A program made the position numbers and the translations under genes. From assembly GCA_049840595.1 (NCBI GenBank), contig JASGKO010000018.1, positions 123,139 through 187,138 on the forward strand: a DNA stretch of 64,000 nt, read 5' to 3'. Positions within the stretch are counted from its first letter, which is position 1; each line of letters begins with the position of its first letter. This stretch comes from JASGKO01 sp049840595. GTDB lineage: Bacteria; Verrucomicrobiota; Verrucomicrobiia; Chthoniobacterales; Chthoniobacteraceae. Under the pieces are notes generated by a model, which worked only from the letters and a program-made list of their open reading frames with translations, did not search any database and was not told the DNA's origin. This document shows positions 1-8,990 of this stretch, piece by piece.

Positions 1-321
1 GCTGAAGTCGATCCAATACTGGATGCCGCTCTCGTGGACGACGAAGGGCTCGGTGATTTTTTCACCCGCCATCCAGACGGGGGAGGTCTTATCGCCGAGC
101 TTTTTCCAGTAAATGGAGCGGGCGTCGGCTTTTTTCAGCCATTCGGGGAAGCCGGAGATGCGGGTCTGGACCAGCCAGCGACCGGCGAAATCGTCCACTT
201 CGAGGTCGTCGAAGCCGTCGCCGGAGCCGTCCACGAGACGCAAAGCGTCGGTTTCCGCCCCCGGGGTGGCGGAGCGGATGGTTTCGCGGAATTGCACGGC
301 GCGCAGAAAGTTTTCCAACAT
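1..321 (-). CDS. Class I SAM-dependent rRNA methyltransferase, RlmI-like (N-terminal part)
   Basis: The gene runs off the left window edge, so only about the first 107 codons are present. The visible protein starts MLENFLRAVQFRE. It has the PUA-like opening of the RlmI family, with a GDGFDDLEVDDF segment followed by WLVQT. It ends in VHESGIQYWIDFS, which in this family directly precedes the methyltransferase domain with its LDQR motif. Known family members methylate a cytosine of 23S rRNA; the exact target cannot be read here. It is divergent from the phosphohexomutase gene, with about 45 bases between starts. The SAM-binding domain lies outside the window, so the assignment rests on the N-terminal part only. 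Confidence 0.7.
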   Translation of the reverse strand, partial: MLENFLRAVQFRETIRSATPGAETDALRLVDGSGDGFDDLEVDDFAGRWLVQTRISGFPEWLKKADARSIYWKKLGDKTSPVWMAGEKITEPFVVHESGIQYWIDFS

Positions 322-366
322 AGATTTGTAATCTGCGGGAAGGCCGCTCTAAAATCCATGCCCTAA

Positions 367-2334
367 ATGAGCGACCTTACCGAAAAACTTTCCGCCGCCG
401 TGCAAACAGGCTCCCTGCTGGAGAGCAGTTTGAAGAACATCCAACTCCTGCTCGCGAGCAGCACCTCGCCGCTGGCCGAGGCAGCCGTGACCGAATTGAC
501 GAACGCCGGGGAGTGGGCGGAATTGAACGACCGCTTTTTCCGCACCCTGGCCTTCGGCACCGGCGGGTTGCGCGGGCGGAGCATCGGGCGGGTGGTGACG
601 AGCGTGGAAACGGGCACGCCCGCCGCGCTGGGCCGCCCCGAGTATCCGTGCATCGGCACGAACTCGCTGAACTACTATAACATCAGCCGCGCGACGCAGG
701 GGTTGGTGGCTTATTTGAAGGAATGGTTTGCGAAGGAGAATAAGGCGGGCAAGCCGAAGATCGCGATCGCGCACGACACGCGTCATTTCTCCCGCGAGTT
801 CGCCGAGCTGACCGCGAAGGTGGCGGTGGAAAACGGCTGCGACGCCTGTCTCTTCTCCGCGCCGCGCTCGACGCCGGAGCTTTCCTTTGCCGTGCGCTAC
901 ACCGGGGCGAGCGCGGGAATCGTGATTACCGCGAGCCACAATCCGCCGCATGACAACGGCTACAAGTGCTATTTCGGCGACGGCGCGCAGGTGGTGGAGC
1001 CGCACGCGAGCGGGATCATCGTCAAGGTGAACGCGATTGCCTCGGACAGCTACACGCCGCTGCCGGAGAGCGAGCAGGGCACGCTGACGGTGCTGGGCGA
1101 GGAAGTGGACGCCGCCTACATGGCGCGCCTCGAAACGCTGGTGCTCGACCCGCAAATGGTGGCCGCGGAGAAGGGGCTGAAGCTGGTCTTCACCACGCTG
1201 CACGGAGTGGGTGCGGCGATCACGGTGCCGATGCTCAAGAAGCTGGGCTTTAACTTTACGACGGTGGCGGCACAGGACGCGCCGGATGGCCGGTTCCCGA
1301 CGGTGAAATCGCCGAATCCCGAAAACGCCGAGGCCCTTGCTCTGGCGGTCGTGCAGGCGGATGCCGAGGGCGCGGACCTGGTGCTGGCGACCGATCCCGA
1401 TTGCGATCGCATGGGTATTGCTGCCCGCGCGGATGACGGGAAGCTGCAGCTTTTCACCGGCAACCAGATCGGCTCGCTGATGGCCTATTACCGCACGAAG
1501 AAATACATTGAGCTCGGCGTGATCACTCCGGCGACGGCGGCGAATTGTGTGATCATCAAGACTTTCGTGACCACCGATTTGCAGAAGGCGATCGCGGTGA
1601 AATCCGGCCTGCGCTGCGTGGAGACGCTCACGGGCTTCAAATACATCGGCGAAAAACTGGGCCGGTATCAGAACGCGATTCCCGACGCGCTTCGCGCCAA
1701 TTACGTGGCGAAGGATGAGCAGGAGACCCGTGCGCTGCGACTGGCAAATTCCAGCTTCTACGTCTTCGGCGGCGAGGAAAGCTACGGCTACAGCGGCGCG
1801 GACTTCGTGCGCGACAAGGACGGCAACGGCGCGGTGGTGATGTTCGCCGAGGTGGCGGCCTATGCGAAGTCGCGCGGGCTCACGCTCCCGGCGTTGCTCG
1901 ATGAAATTTATGCCGAATACGGCTACTACCTGGAAAAGAACGGCTCGCTCACGCTGGAAGGCGCGCAGGGCGCGGCGCAGATCCAGGAGCTGATCGCCAG
2001 CTATGGCACGAACCCGCCGACGGAGATCGAAGGCGTGGCGGTGAGCGGCATCAAGGACTTTGCGAAGCAGACTTTCCACGACGTGGAAGGCGCGGAGATT
2101 CCCAAGGAAAAGATGCTGATGTTCGAGCTGGCTGATGGCACCCGCGTGGCGGTGCGCCCCTCCGGCACCGAGCCGAAGATCAAATACTACATGTTTGCCA
2201 ACCGACTGCCGGAAGGCGGCGGCGGCTTCGATGCGGAATCGCTGAAAACGACCAAGGCCGAAGTGAACGCGTGGCTCGATTCTCTCTGGAAGTGGCTGCA
2301 GGCTGATGCCGCGGCCCGCCTCGGAACCAAATAA
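367..2334 (+). CDS. Phosphohexomutase (phosphoglucomutase/phosphomannomutase family)
   Basis: This 655-residue cytoplasmic enzyme of the alpha-D-phosphohexomutase superfamily interconverts hexose 1- and 6-phosphates. All four signatures are visible in order. The phospho-serine loop TASHNPPHDNGY has S190 as catalytic serine. The metal-binding loop is DPDCDRMG, the sugar-specificity loop is GGEESYGYSGAD, and the phosphate-binding loop is RPSGTEPKIKYY near the C-terminus. Length and order fit the long PgcA-like phosphoglucomutases. The frame is intact. The next small gene starts six bases after the stop, so the two are probably co-transcribed. Glucose versus mannose specificity cannot be decided from sequence alone. 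Confidence 0.93.
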   Translation: MSDLTEKLSAAVQTGSLLESSLKNIQLLLASSTSPLAEAAVTELTNAGEWAELNDRFFRTLAFGTGGLRGRSIGRVVTSVETGTPAALGRPEYPCIGTNSLNYYNISRATQGLVAYLKEWFAKENKAGKPKIAIAHDTRHFSREFAELTAKVAVENGCDACLFSAPRSTPELSFAVRYTGASAGIVITASHNPPHDNGYKCYFGDGAQVVEPHASGIIVKVNAIASDSYTPLPESEQGTLTVLGEEVDAAYMARLETLVLDPQMVAAEKGLKLVFTTLHGVGAAITVPMLKKLGFNFTTVAAQDAPDGRFPTVKSPNPENAEALALAVVQADAEGADLVLATDPDCDRMGIAARADDGKLQLFTGNQIGSLMAYYRTKKYIELGVITPATAANCVIIKTFVTTDLQKAIAVKSGLRCVETLTGFKYIGEKLGRYQNAIPDALRANYVAKDEQETRALRLANSSFYVFGGEESYGYSGADFVRDKDGNGAVVMFAEVAAYAKSRGLTLPALLDEIYAEYGYYLEKNGSLTLEGAQGAAQIQELIASYGTNPPTEIEGVAVSGIKDFAKQTFHDVEGAEIPKEKMLMFELADGTRVAVRPSGTEPKIKYYMFANRLPEGGGGFDAESLKTTKAEVNAWLDSLWKWLQADAAARLGTK

Positions 2335-2340
2335 ACGATC

Positions 2341-2637
2341 ATGGACATCAATCTCGACGGCGGCGAAATTTTGATCATCAAGGCCCTGGGCATGAGCTCG
2401 GGCCTGAACGGCGAGCAGCTCATCGAAAAGGTGGGCGGCCTGGAGGTGGCGGAGTTGATCGATACGCTGAAGGGATTGATCGTGATGGGCTACGTGGATT
2501 CCGACCGCAATTCGTTTCACTCGGTGGAAGACTTGAAGCGGGTCGAGTTCCGGGTCAACTCCGGCTATGCCAAGGAGTTGAAGGAGGCGCTCGATCCGCA
2601 GCCCCAGAAGAAAAGCCGCCGCGTGCGCCGCGAATAG
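2341..2637 (+). CDS. Small conserved-looking hypothetical protein
   Basis: I do not recognise this 98-residue protein. It starts MDINLDGGEILIIKALG. Its pattern resembles a small winged-helix module: helix, helix, then VAELIDTLKGLIVMGYVDSD, like the recognition helix and hairpin of 'level 2' winged helices. The tail is basic (KKSRRVRRE). There is no signal peptide or membrane segment. It follows the phosphohexomutase by six bases and probably shares its transcript. A DNA- or RNA-binding role is only a guess from fold-like pattern and charge. Confidence 0.6.
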   Translation: MDINLDGGEILIIKALGMSSGLNGEQLIEKVGGLEVAELIDTLKGLIVMGYVDSDRNSFHSVEDLKRVEFRVNSGYAKELKEALDPQPQKKSRRVRRE

Positions 2638-2640
2638 ACG

Positions 2641-2735
2641 GAAATTTGGATTTTAGATTTTGGAATTTGGATTAAGCGTTCAGCTTTTCACGGATGGCTC
2701 ATTCTAAAATCCCAAATCCCAAATCCAAAATCACG
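2641..2735 (+). repeat. Imperfect inverted repeat of AAATCC/GGATTT units, overlapping the lnt start
   Basis: A run of GGATTTTAGATTTTGG and AATTTGG units before the lnt start faces a complementary run (AAAATCCCAAATCCC and AAATCCAAAATC) just after it, giving an imperfect hairpin. The second arm encodes the first residues of the annotated lnt product (SKIPNPKSKIT). Short AT-rich repeats of this type recur between genes in many bacteria; that statement is from memory. Its function is unknown. Confidence 0.55.
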
Positions 2736-4345
2736 CTCCTCTGGCCGTGGCTCGCGGCGGTGCTCAGCGGCGTCGCCGTGGCGCTCGCCTATGCGCCGTG
2801 GAATCAAAGCTGGCTGGTCTGGATCGGCCTTGCGCCCTTGCTGGCGGCGATCTGGTTTGGACCGCAACCGGAGAAGCGGCGCGGGCTCTATCGCCTGGGG
2901 CTGGCGTATGTCACCGGGGTTGTTTATTTCTGGGTGGCGTTTCTGTGGATCACCACGGTGACGGTGGCCGGGTGGGCGCTCCTGCCGCTGTATATCGCCC
3001 TGTTCATCGCGCCGTGGGGCTGGATTGCCGGAATGGCGGGCGATGCGGAGTTTCGACGGCAGCAGACCGAGAAGGTTCTGACGAATCGCCCGCTCGCGAC
3101 GCGGCCGACTTTCTCAAGTCGCGTTTCAACCTGCTGGTGGCGCTGGAGCTGGCGGCCGCCTGGACCGGCCTGGAATGGTTGCGGGGCTGGCTCTTCACCG
3201 GCTTTGGTTGGAACAACCTGGGCGTAACGCTGCACGACAACGTGCCGCTGATCCAGATCGTCGATATCACCGGCGTCGGCGGGCTTACTTTCGCCATCGT
3301 CTTCACCAACGTCATTGCCGCGATCACCGTGCGGCGCGTCATGGCCGAGGTGGGGCGGATTCGGCTGCGACCGCACTGGGATTTCAGCGCCACCATGTCG
3401 CTGATCGTGGGCATCTTCGCCTACGGCATCCACACGATGCGCCATCACGTGCCGGAAAAGCCGGTGACCTTCGCCGCGATCCAGGCGAACATCCCGCAGG
3501 ATGAAAAATGGGATGACGCCTTTGCGCAGAGCATTTACCAGCGCTACCACGATCTCACCCTGGCGGCGCAGGCATTGCAACCGCAACTGCTCCTCTGGCC
3601 GGAGGCGGCCACGCCCGACAGTATTTTCGACAGCAAGGACAGCTTCGATTTTGTGAAAAATCTCGCGGAGCAAGGCCCGGGAGATTTCCTGCTCGGCACG
3701 CTGGATCTGAATACGCCGCAGGGCGATTTCAACGCGGCGGTATTGCTGAAAGATCACGCCAGCCGCCACGAGATTTATCACAAGATGCACCTCGTGCCGT
3801 TTGGCGAATACATTCCGTTCCGGCACAGCTTCCCGCTCTTTGCGTGGATTGTCGGCGACCTGGTGCCGGGTGATTTCAATGCGGGCCAGGAGCCCGTGGT
3901 CTTCACCATGAGCAACGGGGTGAAGGTCGCGCCGATGATTTGCTTCGAGGATACGATCGGGCGGCTGGATCATCGGTTTGTCCAGCGTGGGGCGCAGTTG
4001 CTGGTCACGATTACCAACGACGGCTGGTTCAAGAAATCGGCGGAATCGGAGCAGCACCTGGCGAATGCGGTCTTTCGCGCGGTGGAAAATCGGCGGCCTC
4101 TCCTGCGCTGTGCCAATACCGGGGTGACCTGCTGGGTGGATGCGTATGGCAACATCCGGCAGACCTTGCTGGGAGCCGACGGGACCACCTTTGCCCAGGG
4201 CATTCTCTCCGGCGTGGTGCAGGTGCCGCAGGTGGCGTGGACCACTTTTTACACGCGCTATGGCGAGGCGTTTTCCGTGGCGTGCCTGGGGCTGGCCGCA
4301 GCGTTTACCGGAGTTCGAGTTTTCCGTAAAAAAGCAGTAGCTTGA
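2694..4345 (+). CDS. lnt: Apolipoprotein N-acyltransferase (one frameshift)
   Basis: Lnt transfers the third acyl chain to the N-terminal cysteine of lipoproteins at the outer face of the inner membrane. The first about 140 residues carry several hydrophobic helices (WLAAVLSGVAVALAYAPW and similar). The nitrilase-like domain follows with the catalytic triad in place: Glu in LLWPEAA, Lys in YHKMHLVPFGEY, Cys in APMICFEDT. The frame breaks near 3,095, between TNRPLAT and DAADFLKSRF; total length is one base short of a multiple of three, so a one-base deletion fits. Given similar breaks elsewhere, I take this as a sequencing error. The N-terminus is read through an intergenic repeat, so the true start could be slightly downstream. 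Confidence 0.9.
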
Positions 4346-4357
4346 GGACGAAAGCCC

Positions 4358-5101
4358 ATGAATCCCTCCCTCGTCGTCTCCATTCATGACGTGTCGCCGC
4401 ATACGTGGCAGGCCGTGGAGCGTATTTTGACGGAGCTGGCCACGATCGGGATCACGCGCACTTCGTTGCTCGTCGTGCCGGATCATCATCATCGCGGGCA
4501 CTTCCTGGCCTATCCCGATTTCTGCGCGTGGCTGCGTGCGCGCGAGGCGGAGGGGCATGAAATGGTCATCCACGGCTATTACCACCAGCGCGAGCCGAAG
4601 CGCGGGGAAGGCCTCGCCGACAAGGTGACGACGCAATTTTACACCGCAGGCGAGGGGGAGTTTTACGACCTCGGCAAGTATGAGGCGGAGAGCCTGATCA
4701 GCCGCGCGCTGGCGGATTTCCAACGGGCGGGCTTGAGCCCCTGCGGTTTCGTCGCTCCGGCGTGGTTGCTCAGCGAAGAGGCTTTCGCCGTGCTGCAAGC
4801 CGCCGGGCTCCGCCACACCACCCGTTTACGGATGTTTTACGATCTGGCGAACCATCGGCAAATTGCCTCGCAATCGCTCGTTTACAGCACCCGCGCCGCC
4901 TGGCGGCGAATGATGAGCCTCGCGTGGAATGCCACCCTCTATCGCCGCCTCCGCAAAAAGCCGTTGCTGCGTCTCGGCATTCATCCGCCGGAGATCGGCT
5001 ATCCCGCCGTCTGGCAGCAGATCCTGAAGCTGGCCGGAATGGCCGCGCGCGAGCGAGAGGTGACTACTTATGCGAATGTGGCCCAGAAATTATCTGCTTA
5101 A
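4358..5101 (+). CDS. DUF2334 polysaccharide-deacetylase-like protein
   Basis: This intact 247-residue protein belongs to the carbohydrate esterase 4-like NodB fold, DUF2334 branch. The N-terminus has the SIHDVSP motif with the metal-binding Asp. The second motif is VIHGYYHQR, supplying His ligands, and GFVAPAWLLS is the later active-site strand. No signal peptide is visible, so it should be cytoplasmic, unlike secreted chitin or peptidoglycan deacetylases. It begins 12 bases after lnt and is probably in the same transcript. The substrate of DUF2334 proteins is not established. Confidence 0.85.
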   Translation: MNPSLVVSIHDVSPHTWQAVERILTELATIGITRTSLLVVPDHHHRGHFLAYPDFCAWLRAREAEGHEMVIHGYYHQREPKRGEGLADKVTTQFYTAGEGEFYDLGKYEAESLISRALADFQRAGLSPCGFVAPAWLLSEEAFAVLQAAGLRHTTRLRMFYDLANHRQIASQSLVYSTRAAWRRMMSLAWNATLYRRLRKKPLLRLGIHPPEIGYPAVWQQILKLAGMAAREREVTTYANVAQKLSA

Positions 5102-5142
5102 AAAGGCGAGTTTTTTCATGTTATAGCACGGTTCCTTAAAGT

Positions 5143-6060
5143 ATGGGGAAAGGATCTCAAATTTACGAACAGCAAGAGGAGGAGTGGCTTTCCGATGATA
5201 TTTATTTGTGGCGATATGTCCCTCTAAGAACGCTTTGGGTTTATCTTGCTCGCAAGAGTATTTTCATACCTTCTATCAAAAAACTGCGTGAAAGTGATCC
5301 GTTTGAAGGAGACTTTTCGTTCGGCATCACGTGGTTCAATACGGCACTCGCAGAAATTGAAAAAGAGGATGAATCGATTCAAAATTGGTTATTCAAAAAT
5401 CGATTTTCAAAATCTGAACGGGATTTTTCGAAAAGAAATAGTGATTCCGTTAATACTGCCGCATACCTGATGCAGAAACACTACTTCGAATTCATACATG
5501 AGACACGATTTGCTTGGTGTTGGTTTTGTAACGGTAATCAAGATGCAGCCATGTGGAGTAATTATGGAAATGGAGGAGTGGCTATTCGGACTACGGTTGG
5601 GAAGTTAAAAGCAATGTTAGAGGCTCATACGAAGGAGAATTTCGCATTCGGGAAGATGCGGTATATCCAATACCAAGAGGATGAACTAAATCCTGAAAAA
5701 CTAAGAGATGCGAAGTTCATCCTTAGACCCCATTTTTTGAAGAGAAGTGAATATAAAAACGAGAATGAGGTTCGCTTTGTAGTAGCGGCACCTGCGAAAG
5801 AAAAAACCCAAGGAATTATTCTCAAGCAAATTGATCCTAAATTGTGGATTGAAGAAATTATTTTGTGGCCTGGGTTGAAACCACTGGAAGTGGATGCGCT
5901 GAAGATTGCGATTCATAAAATTGCGCCAAAAATTCGCTGCAATTATTCTGATCTGCTTGGGCATCAGAAGAATCAATTGTTCGCTACTTTAGAAAGCTCT
6001 TATGAAAACTACGACCTAAGTATCTGGGACAGAATTCCCACAAAACTCAAGGAGTTGTAA
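5143..6060 (+). CDS. DUF2971 family protein in an AT-rich insert
   Basis: The 305-residue protein shows the DUF2971 pattern. There is an early LWRYVPLRTL segment with a 'short of substrate' loop (KKLRESDPFEG). The diagnostic centre is CWFCNGNQDAAMWSNYGNGGVAIRT in outline: Trp, Ser/Asn, Tyr and the Gly-Val-Ala-Ile strand. A later ENEVRFVVAAP strand follows. No signal peptide or membrane segment. Base composition is clearly more AT-rich than the flanking genes and codon use differs, which suggests horizontal acquisition. The biochemical function of DUF2971 is not known to me. Gene order alone does not make it an immunity factor for the following RNase A-like protein. Confidence 0.8.
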   Translation: MGKGSQIYEQQEEEWLSDDIYLWRYVPLRTLWVYLARKSIFIPSIKKLRESDPFEGDFSFGITWFNTALAEIEKEDESIQNWLFKNRFSKSERDFSKRNSDSVNTAAYLMQKHYFEFIHETRFAWCWFCNGNQDAAMWSNYGNGGVAIRTTVGKLKAMLEAHTKENFAFGKMRYIQYQEDELNPEKLRDAKFILRPHFLKRSEYKNENEVRFVVAAPAKEKTQGIILKQIDPKLWIEEIILWPGLKPLEVDALKIAIHKIAPKIRCNYSDLLGHQKNQLFATLESSYENYDLSIWDRIPTKLKEL

Positions 6061-6128
6061 TCAGATGAGATGGATACTGTGCAGGGACTGCAAATTTATG
6101 AACGAAAGTTAGCTCCGGAAATTTTTTC

Positions 6129-6656
6129 ATGCCTTCCCGTTCACTTTTAAAAACGATTTCAACGATCACTGCTATTTTACTGCTTGCCTATGTGGGTTCG
6201 CAGCAAAGGCAGCAGCCAATTCATTGGGATCCATCTACCAGTGCACCTTCATCATCGTCGGTTTCTTCCACCGTCCACGATTTGCAGCATGATGAGGACA
6301 TGGGCGGGCACACGCTGCGGAAGCACGTGGGGCGCACGGATGCGCAGCTTCGCGAGCGATTGCAGCACGAGCACGAGATCAGCGCGGCCTCCACTTACAC
6401 CGATCGTTCAGTGGCTGAGTTGACGGTTTCCGAAGCTCTGGAGCAAATGCACGGGCGCGTCGAGCACTGGCTGCAACGCGAGGGTGAACATTCCAATCTC
6501 GCCCTGCAATATCACGGCAGCCAGGTGATCGGCCGCGCCATCCTGCGCGATGGGGAGGAAGTCTCCTGCACGGATGCGGCGGTGGTGCTGAGCACGAACG
6601 GTGGGGGCGATTTCTTCGTGCTTACGACTTATCCGGAGCCGCCGAGACAACATTGA
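6129..6656 (+). CDS. Secreted or anchored RNase A-like domain protein (CdiA-CT-type nuclease fold)
   Basis: This 175-residue protein has a short hydrophobic N-terminus (TISTITAILLLAYVG, about 9-23), a Ser/Pro-rich linker and a C-terminal domain matching the bacterial RNase A-like family first described in CDI toxins. Visible signatures are GGHTLRKHVGRTDAQL (60-74), EISAASTYTDRSVAE, and the terminal strand FFVLTTYPEP. H66 and R77 are eleven residues apart, and T166 and Y168 are two apart. This is the spacing I recall for the His, Arg, Thr and Tyr active-site residues of the Yersinia kristensenii CdiA toxin. There is no lipobox cysteine. Probable activity: RNA cleavage outside the cytoplasm or in another cell. 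No obvious immunity gene is adjacent except possibly the DUF2971 gene upstream. Confidence 0.8.
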   Translation: MPSRSLLKTISTITAILLLAYVGSQQRQQPIHWDPSTSAPSSSSVSSTVHDLQHDEDMGGHTLRKHVGRTDAQLRERLQHEHEISAASTYTDRSVAELTVSEALEQMHGRVEHWLQREGEHSNLALQYHGSQVIGRAILRDGEEVSCTDAAVVLSTNGGGDFFVLTTYPEPPRQH

Positions 6657-6684
6657 TCATTTCGGTTTTGTAATTCCAAGACCC

Positions 6685-6711
6685 TTGCTTAACGAACGGT
6701 AATGTTATTAT
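6685..6711 (+). promoter_or_regulatory. Possible sigma70-like promoter for the NHL-repeat gene
   Basis: TTGCTT and TATTAT are separated by 15 bases in the otherwise empty stretch before the NHL gene. The spacing is shorter than ideal and the leader would be about 80 bases. A near-repeat TTAACGAACG / TTAAACGAACG brackets the leader (6,689 and 6,775). Weak evidence, based on consensus only. Confidence 0.25.
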
Positions 6712-6798
6712 TTCGGCGCCGCATTCCAGGACGCTGATCTGGAAAAGGGCGGGATCACGCGGCGCGAAAACTTTGTTAAACGAACGAAAGGGAATCTT

Positions 6799-8970
6799 TT
6801 GAAATCAAAACTGGCGATCCTGAAAGGGTTGATTTTGGCGGGAGGTCTGAGTGCGATCTCTTGTGCTTATGGACAAGCCTGGCAATGGACAACCTGGGCT
6901 GGCAATAGTGGTGGTTTGGGAATTGCGGATGGCACGGGAACGGCAGCCCACGTCACTTACACGAACTCGGTCGCCGAGGATGCGACTGGAAACGTCTATT
7001 TTACGGATATCTATTGCATTCGAAAAATGGCGCCGGACCAGGGGGTAAGCACTTTCGAAGGCGTGGGAGGATCGGGAAATGTTAATGGGGAATCCGCCTA
7101 TCTTAATCCGTTTGCCATAGCGACGGATCTAAACGGGAATATCTATGCCACGGCGGATGATTCGCGGATTTATAAAATATCCGCAGCCGGGAAAGTGACA
7201 CCTTTTGCTGGGGCTGTTTTGTCGGGGACCAAAGACGGCGCGGCGAACGAGGCCCGGTTTAACTCGCCGGAGGGGCTCGCGTGTGACCAGCGCGGAAATC
7301 TCTATGTGGCCGATACGTATAATCAGACGATTCGCAAGGTAACTCCCCAAGGTCAGGTATCGACCCTTGCGGGCAAAGCCGGAAAGGCAGGAGCGACGGA
7401 TGGCCCGAGGGCGAAAGCGCGATTTTCCGCTCCCGTGGCGGTTGCCATTGATGGAACAGGAAATCTCTATGTCGCCGACAGTGGTAATTTTACCATTCGG
7501 AAGATCACTCCAAGTGGCAAGGTAACGACCTTGGCAGGACAAGCCGGGATTAGTGATGTGATGGATGGCCCCGGAACAAGCGCCGCTTTTTCCCGCCCAG
7601 TGGGAATCGCCGTCGATGGAGATGGAAACGTTTACGTGGCGGACAATGATTATGGAATGTCGACCTATCTCTTGCGGAAAATTACGCCCCAAGGAGTGGT
7701 AAGCACCCTGGCTGGAATGCCTGAAACCAGTGGGGGACAGGATGGAACGGGAACTCAGGCCAGCTTCTTCGGGCCGTATGGAATTTGCGCTTCTCGCAAC
7801 GGGTATCTTTATGTCGCAGATGGTCAACTGCTGCGCAAGGTCACCTACGATGGAGAAGTGACGACGGTGGTCGGCAGCGTGACGCAAACCGGTCACCAGG
7901 ATGGTGACGCGACTACGGCCACCTTCGATCATCCGCATGGCATGGCGTTGGACTCCGAAGGGAACGGCTATACGATTGATGGAGACTCGATTCGCAAGAT
8001 CGCTGCCGATGGAACGGTTTCCACTTTGAAAGACACGGAGAATGCGGTCATTTCCATCGAGGACTTGCGTTCCATCGTGCGGGATCAAAGCGGGAACATT
8101 TATGCCGGATCGCACACGGAGGGAATTATTCAGATCACCCCTGCCGGTATGGAGAGCGTGTTTTCGGAAATTGGAGCGACGGCCCTGGCGATTGATCCGC
8201 ACGGTAATTTATATGCCAGCGAGTATGGAACCATCTACGAACTGGATGCCGCAGGAAACGGGACCCCGGTGGTCTCGGCGAACGAGGATGATTTTAACTA
8301 TTGGGACCTCAATCATTTCACCGTCGATCAGGCGGGGAATATCTTTTTTACCACCCCGGATGGATTCGTTTTTCAGGCGACTATGACGGGACAGATTGGA
8401 ACAATCGGGGGGATGTATTTCGACGGAGACAACCCTGTTCTGGAGGATGGGCTGGGGAACAAGGCGCTCTTTACCGATCCCGACGGGATTGCCCTCGACG
8501 CGACAGGACGACTTTACGTGGCGGATTACAGCCGAATTGTGGTGGGAACAACCGTGGGCGTGCAGCCGGATATCTTCGTGGAGGCCGAGGGGGGGGATTC
8601 AATGGTTGGCGACAACAGCTATCAAACAAATAACGAATTCAAAGCAGTCACCTTAAGCAAGTCGCAGGGCGAAACGCTGAGCCTCGATATCCAAAACGAT
8701 GGCAATAGCCCCGATTCTCTCCTCGTGACTGGAAGCGCTGGAAATAAAGCGGTGAAAGCAAAGTATTTTCACGAAGGCCAGGACGTGACCCAGCAGGTCG
8801 TCGCGGGAGCTTTTTCCACCGGGAATCTTCAGCCAGGAGAGATTTTCACGCTCAGTTTAAAATTAAGCGAAATCGCAAAAGGTCATAAAGACATTCAAAT
8901 CAGCGCCACATCCGCGAGTGAGCCGACGGCGTCGGATCTAATGATTATTTCTGCCTCAGCGGGCAAATGA
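6799..8970 (+). CDS. Secreted NHL-repeat beta-propeller protein
   Basis: The 723-residue protein starts with TTG, preceded by a good purine-rich site (GAAAGGGA) and giving an N-terminal signal peptide (MKSKLAILKGLILAGGLSA). It carries at least six NHL repeats of the pattern 'GNLYVADT..N.TIRKVTP.G.VSTLAG', each followed by a 'DG....A.F..P.G.A' linker, which should form one or two beta-propellers. The last about 120 residues form a separate beta-rich domain (VTLSKSQGETLSLDIQNDG). NHL propellers usually bind proteins or carbohydrates; no catalytic residues are evident. Intact frame. It stands alone, convergent with hicBA. Confidence 0.85.
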   Translation: MKSKLAILKGLILAGGLSAISCAYGQAWQWTTWAGNSGGLGIADGTGTAAHVTYTNSVAEDATGNVYFTDIYCIRKMAPDQGVSTFEGVGGSGNVNGESAYLNPFAIATDLNGNIYATADDSRIYKISAAGKVTPFAGAVLSGTKDGAANEARFNSPEGLACDQRGNLYVADTYNQTIRKVTPQGQVSTLAGKAGKAGATDGPRAKARFSAPVAVAIDGTGNLYVADSGNFTIRKITPSGKVTTLAGQAGISDVMDGPGTSAAFSRPVGIAVDGDGNVYVADNDYGMSTYLLRKITPQGVVSTLAGMPETSGGQDGTGTQASFFGPYGICASRNGYLYVADGQLLRKVTYDGEVTTVVGSVTQTGHQDGDATTATFDHPHGMALDSEGNGYTIDGDSIRKIAADGTVSTLKDTENAVISIEDLRSIVRDQSGNIYAGSHTEGIIQITPAGMESVFSEIGATALAIDPHGNLYASEYGTIYELDAAGNGTPVVSANEDDFNYWDLNHFTVDQAGNIFFTTPDGFVFQATMTGQIGTIGGMYFDGDNPVLEDGLGNKALFTDPDGIALDATGRLYVADYSRIVVGTTVGVQPDIFVEAEGGDSMVGDNSYQTNNEFKAVTLSKSQGETLSLDIQNDGNSPDSLLVTGSAGNKAVKAKYFHEGQDVTQQVVAGAFSTGNLQPGEIFTLSLKLSEIAKGHKDIQISATSASEPTASDLMIISASAGK

Positions 8971-8990
8971 TGAAAATGGGCCGCTTCCAT

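Noticed and set aside
349..2520. Long open frame on the minus strand opposite the phosphohexomutase (and similar long minus or plus shadows at 2,924-4,816, 9,759-10,751, 19,234-21,180, 25,645-27,117, 28,115-29,872)
   Set aside because: They lie opposite or across clear conserved genes, are rich in His/Arg/Ala or Gly as expected of GC-rich antisense frames, and show no domain signature.
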